A stretch of 6,671 bases of DNA from an uncultured Bacteriovorax sp. (GTDB lineage Bacteria; Bdellovibrionota; Bacteriovoracia; Bacteriovoracales; Bacteriovoracaceae), in assembly GCA_946482295.1 (NCBI GenBank), contig CAMLRB010000198.1:1-6671 (forward strand), given 5' to 3'. Every line of letters begins with the position of its first letter. The stretch's first letter is position 1. Shown piece by piece: positions 6,325 to 6,671 of this stretch. The translations under genes and the position numbers were made by a program. The notes under the pieces are model-generated. The model was not told where the DNA came from, ran no database searches, and worked only from the letters and a program-made list of their open reading frames with translations.

Positions 6325-6348
6325 CTAGCTCTTACCTGGATAAAATCG

Positions 6349-6378
6349 TTGACGAGGATTGGGAGATTCCATTAAGAT
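6349..6378 (+). promoter_or_regulatory. Sigma-70-like promoter for tRNA-Leu
   Basis: TTGACG (5 of 6) at 6349-6354, an 18-base spacer and TAAGAT (4 of 6) at 6373-6378. Transcription would start near 6385, leaving a 5' leader of about 10 bases for RNase P to remove. This fits a tRNA expressed independently of the upstream lipoprotein gene. Confidence 0.5.
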
Positions 6379-6394
6379 GGACCTTCCAATCAGT

Positions 6395-6480
6395 GCCTTG
6401 GTGGTGGAATGGTAGACGCAGCGGATTCAAAATCCGCCGTCCGCAAGGATGTGCGAGTTCGAGTCTCGCCCGAGGCACCA
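6395..6480 (+). tRNA. tRNA-Leu (anticodon CAA)
   Basis: A complete 86-base class II tRNA. The acceptor arm GCCTTGG pairs with CCGAGGC (one G-U pair), followed by discriminator A and an encoded CCA end. The anticodon stem GCGGA/TCCGC (6421-6425/6433-6437) closes a seven-base loop with anticodon CAA at 6428-6430, reading UUG. The D region TGGTAGAC is typical of tRNA-Leu. The long variable arm with TCC/GGA stem is diagnostic of class II. The T arm is GCGAG-TTCGAGT-CTCGC. The gene stands alone between the lipoprotein and a convergent peptidase gene. Confidence 0.97.
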
Positions 6481-6484
6481 TATC

Positions 6485-6490
6485 TTTTTT
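6485..6490 (+). terminator. T-run just downstream of the tRNA
   Basis: Six consecutive T residues begin 5 bases after the CCA end. With the folded T and acceptor arms upstream this could act as a simple intrinsic terminator. No separate GC-rich hairpin is present. It overlaps the end of the convergent peptidase gene. Confidence 0.35.
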
Positions 6491-6511
6491 AATAAACCCA
6501 CTTATTAAAAA
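6486..6511. repeat. Perfect 10-bp A/T inverted repeat downstream of the tRNA
   Basis: TTTTTAATAA (6486-6495) and TTATTAAAAA (6502-6511) are exact reverse complements around the 6-base loop ACCCAC. The stem is entirely A-T and lies over the last codons and stop of the minus-strand peptidase, so part of it is coding. The T-tract comes before the stem on both strands, which is the wrong order for a normal intrinsic terminator. Confidence 0.4.
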
Positions 6512-6671
6512 TCTCAGATAAATTTTTACCAGATGATTTTTCAAAAGAATTTTGAAAATCTCTACTTTCAACTAACTTTCCGTTACTAGTGACTGTGTAG
6601 TGTTTAAATGCTTTCCAAAAAACTTCATCACCTAAAAGTTTTCTCAACTCATCCATGAATAGCATTGCTTT
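6489..6671 (-). CDS. M1-family (gluzincin) aminopeptidase, C-terminal fragment
   Basis: The frame enters from the right edge of the window and ends at TAA (6489-6491), giving 60 visible residues. The pattern is 'KAMLFMDELRKLLGDEVFWK' followed by 'DFQNSFEKSSGKNLSEIFNK' and 'WVY'. This matches the segment after the zinc site in M1 metallopeptidases: K(G/A)..l..LR..lGd..F...l..Y......s.Df...fE..sG.dL...F.qWv. M1 enzymes cleave N-terminal residues from peptides with a HEXXH zinc site, which lies outside this window. Location and full domain content are unknown. It ends only 8 bases from the CCA end of the convergent tRNA-Leu. In many M1 proteins a further domain follows this region; here the protein ends at 'KWVY', so it is the short form. 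Confidence 0.72.
   Translation of the reverse strand, partial: KAMLFMDELRKLLGDEVFWKAFKHYTVTSNGKLVESRDFQNSFEKSSGKNLSEIFNKWVY

Noticed and set aside
6323..6330. AGCTAGCT palindrome right after the lipoprotein stop
   Set aside because: Eight bases with no loop and no T-tract; too short to support a terminator or operator call.
6332..6571. A minus-strand open frame with 'PRARLELAHPCGRRILNPLRL', resembling proteins often annotated in databases
   Set aside because: It is the reverse-strand translation of the tRNA-Leu gene, a well-known false annotation. The true minus-strand gene here is the peptidase end in another frame.
6395..6671. tRNA 3' end as an integration site for a mobile element
   Set aside because: No integrase, no direct repeat of the tRNA 3' end and no foreign-looking gene is visible. 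The tRNA is followed directly by a housekeeping-type peptidase.
1..6671. A new defence, CRISPR-like or mobile system
   Set aside because: I looked for regular direct repeats, nuclease/toxin/reverse transcriptase motifs, transposase motifs and terminal repeats and saw none. Every gene except the 81-aa one fits a known superfamily.

Overview
The window looks like chromosomal DNA of a Gram-negative bacterium, most likely a member of the Bdellovibrionota (Bacteriovorax/Peredibacter side). The reasons are a moderately low GC content, tightly packed short operons, a FliL-like protein next to a sigma-54 activator with an FHA-like domain, an outer-surface lipoprotein carrying DUF5648-type repeats, and an M1 aminopeptidase. 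This assignment is inference from gene content and base composition. No single gene fixes the taxon.

Layout, left to right. (1) At 2-166 is the 3' end of a plus-strand gene whose last 54 residues look like a FliL C-terminus. It overlaps tail-to-tail by 24 bp with (2) a minus-strand sigma-54 (bEBP/AAA+) activator at 143-1471. (3) A 121-bp divergent control region contains a 13-bp palindrome and a plausible promoter for (4) engB/ysxC, an essential ribosome-assembly GTPase at 1593-2285. (5) An 81-residue minus-strand protein of unknown function (2289-2534) ends 3 bp from engB and has a very good sigma-70-like promoter. (6) A second divergent control region (2535-2660) leads to (7) a plus-strand run: an MGAT-like/PlsC-superfamily acyltransferase (2661-3485), overlapping by 4 bp (ATGA) an NAD-dependent epimerase-like SDR protein (3482-4429). 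Twenty bases later comes (8) a 624-residue secreted lipoprotein (4450-6324), read as a clan GH-A glycoside hydrolase fused to three DUF5648-like repeats. (9) A tRNA-Leu(CAA) gene with encoded CCA lies at 6395-6480 behind its own promoter. (10) The 3' end of a minus-strand M1-family metallopeptidase lies at 6489-6671, convergent with the tRNA.

How they work together: engB and the tRNA are translation housekeeping genes. The acyltransferase/epimerase pair is almost certainly co-translated and probably acts on a lipid or glycolipid precursor of the envelope. The downstream lipoprotein may share that transcript or use its own weak promoter. The regulator and FliL-like end hint at a motility neighbourhood to the left, but too little of it is visible to be sure. 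There is no gene-free stretch over 300 bases. I see no CRISPR array, insertion sequence, phage gene or evident new defence system. The most unusual item is the lipoprotein glycosidase with its three-fold repeat tail.
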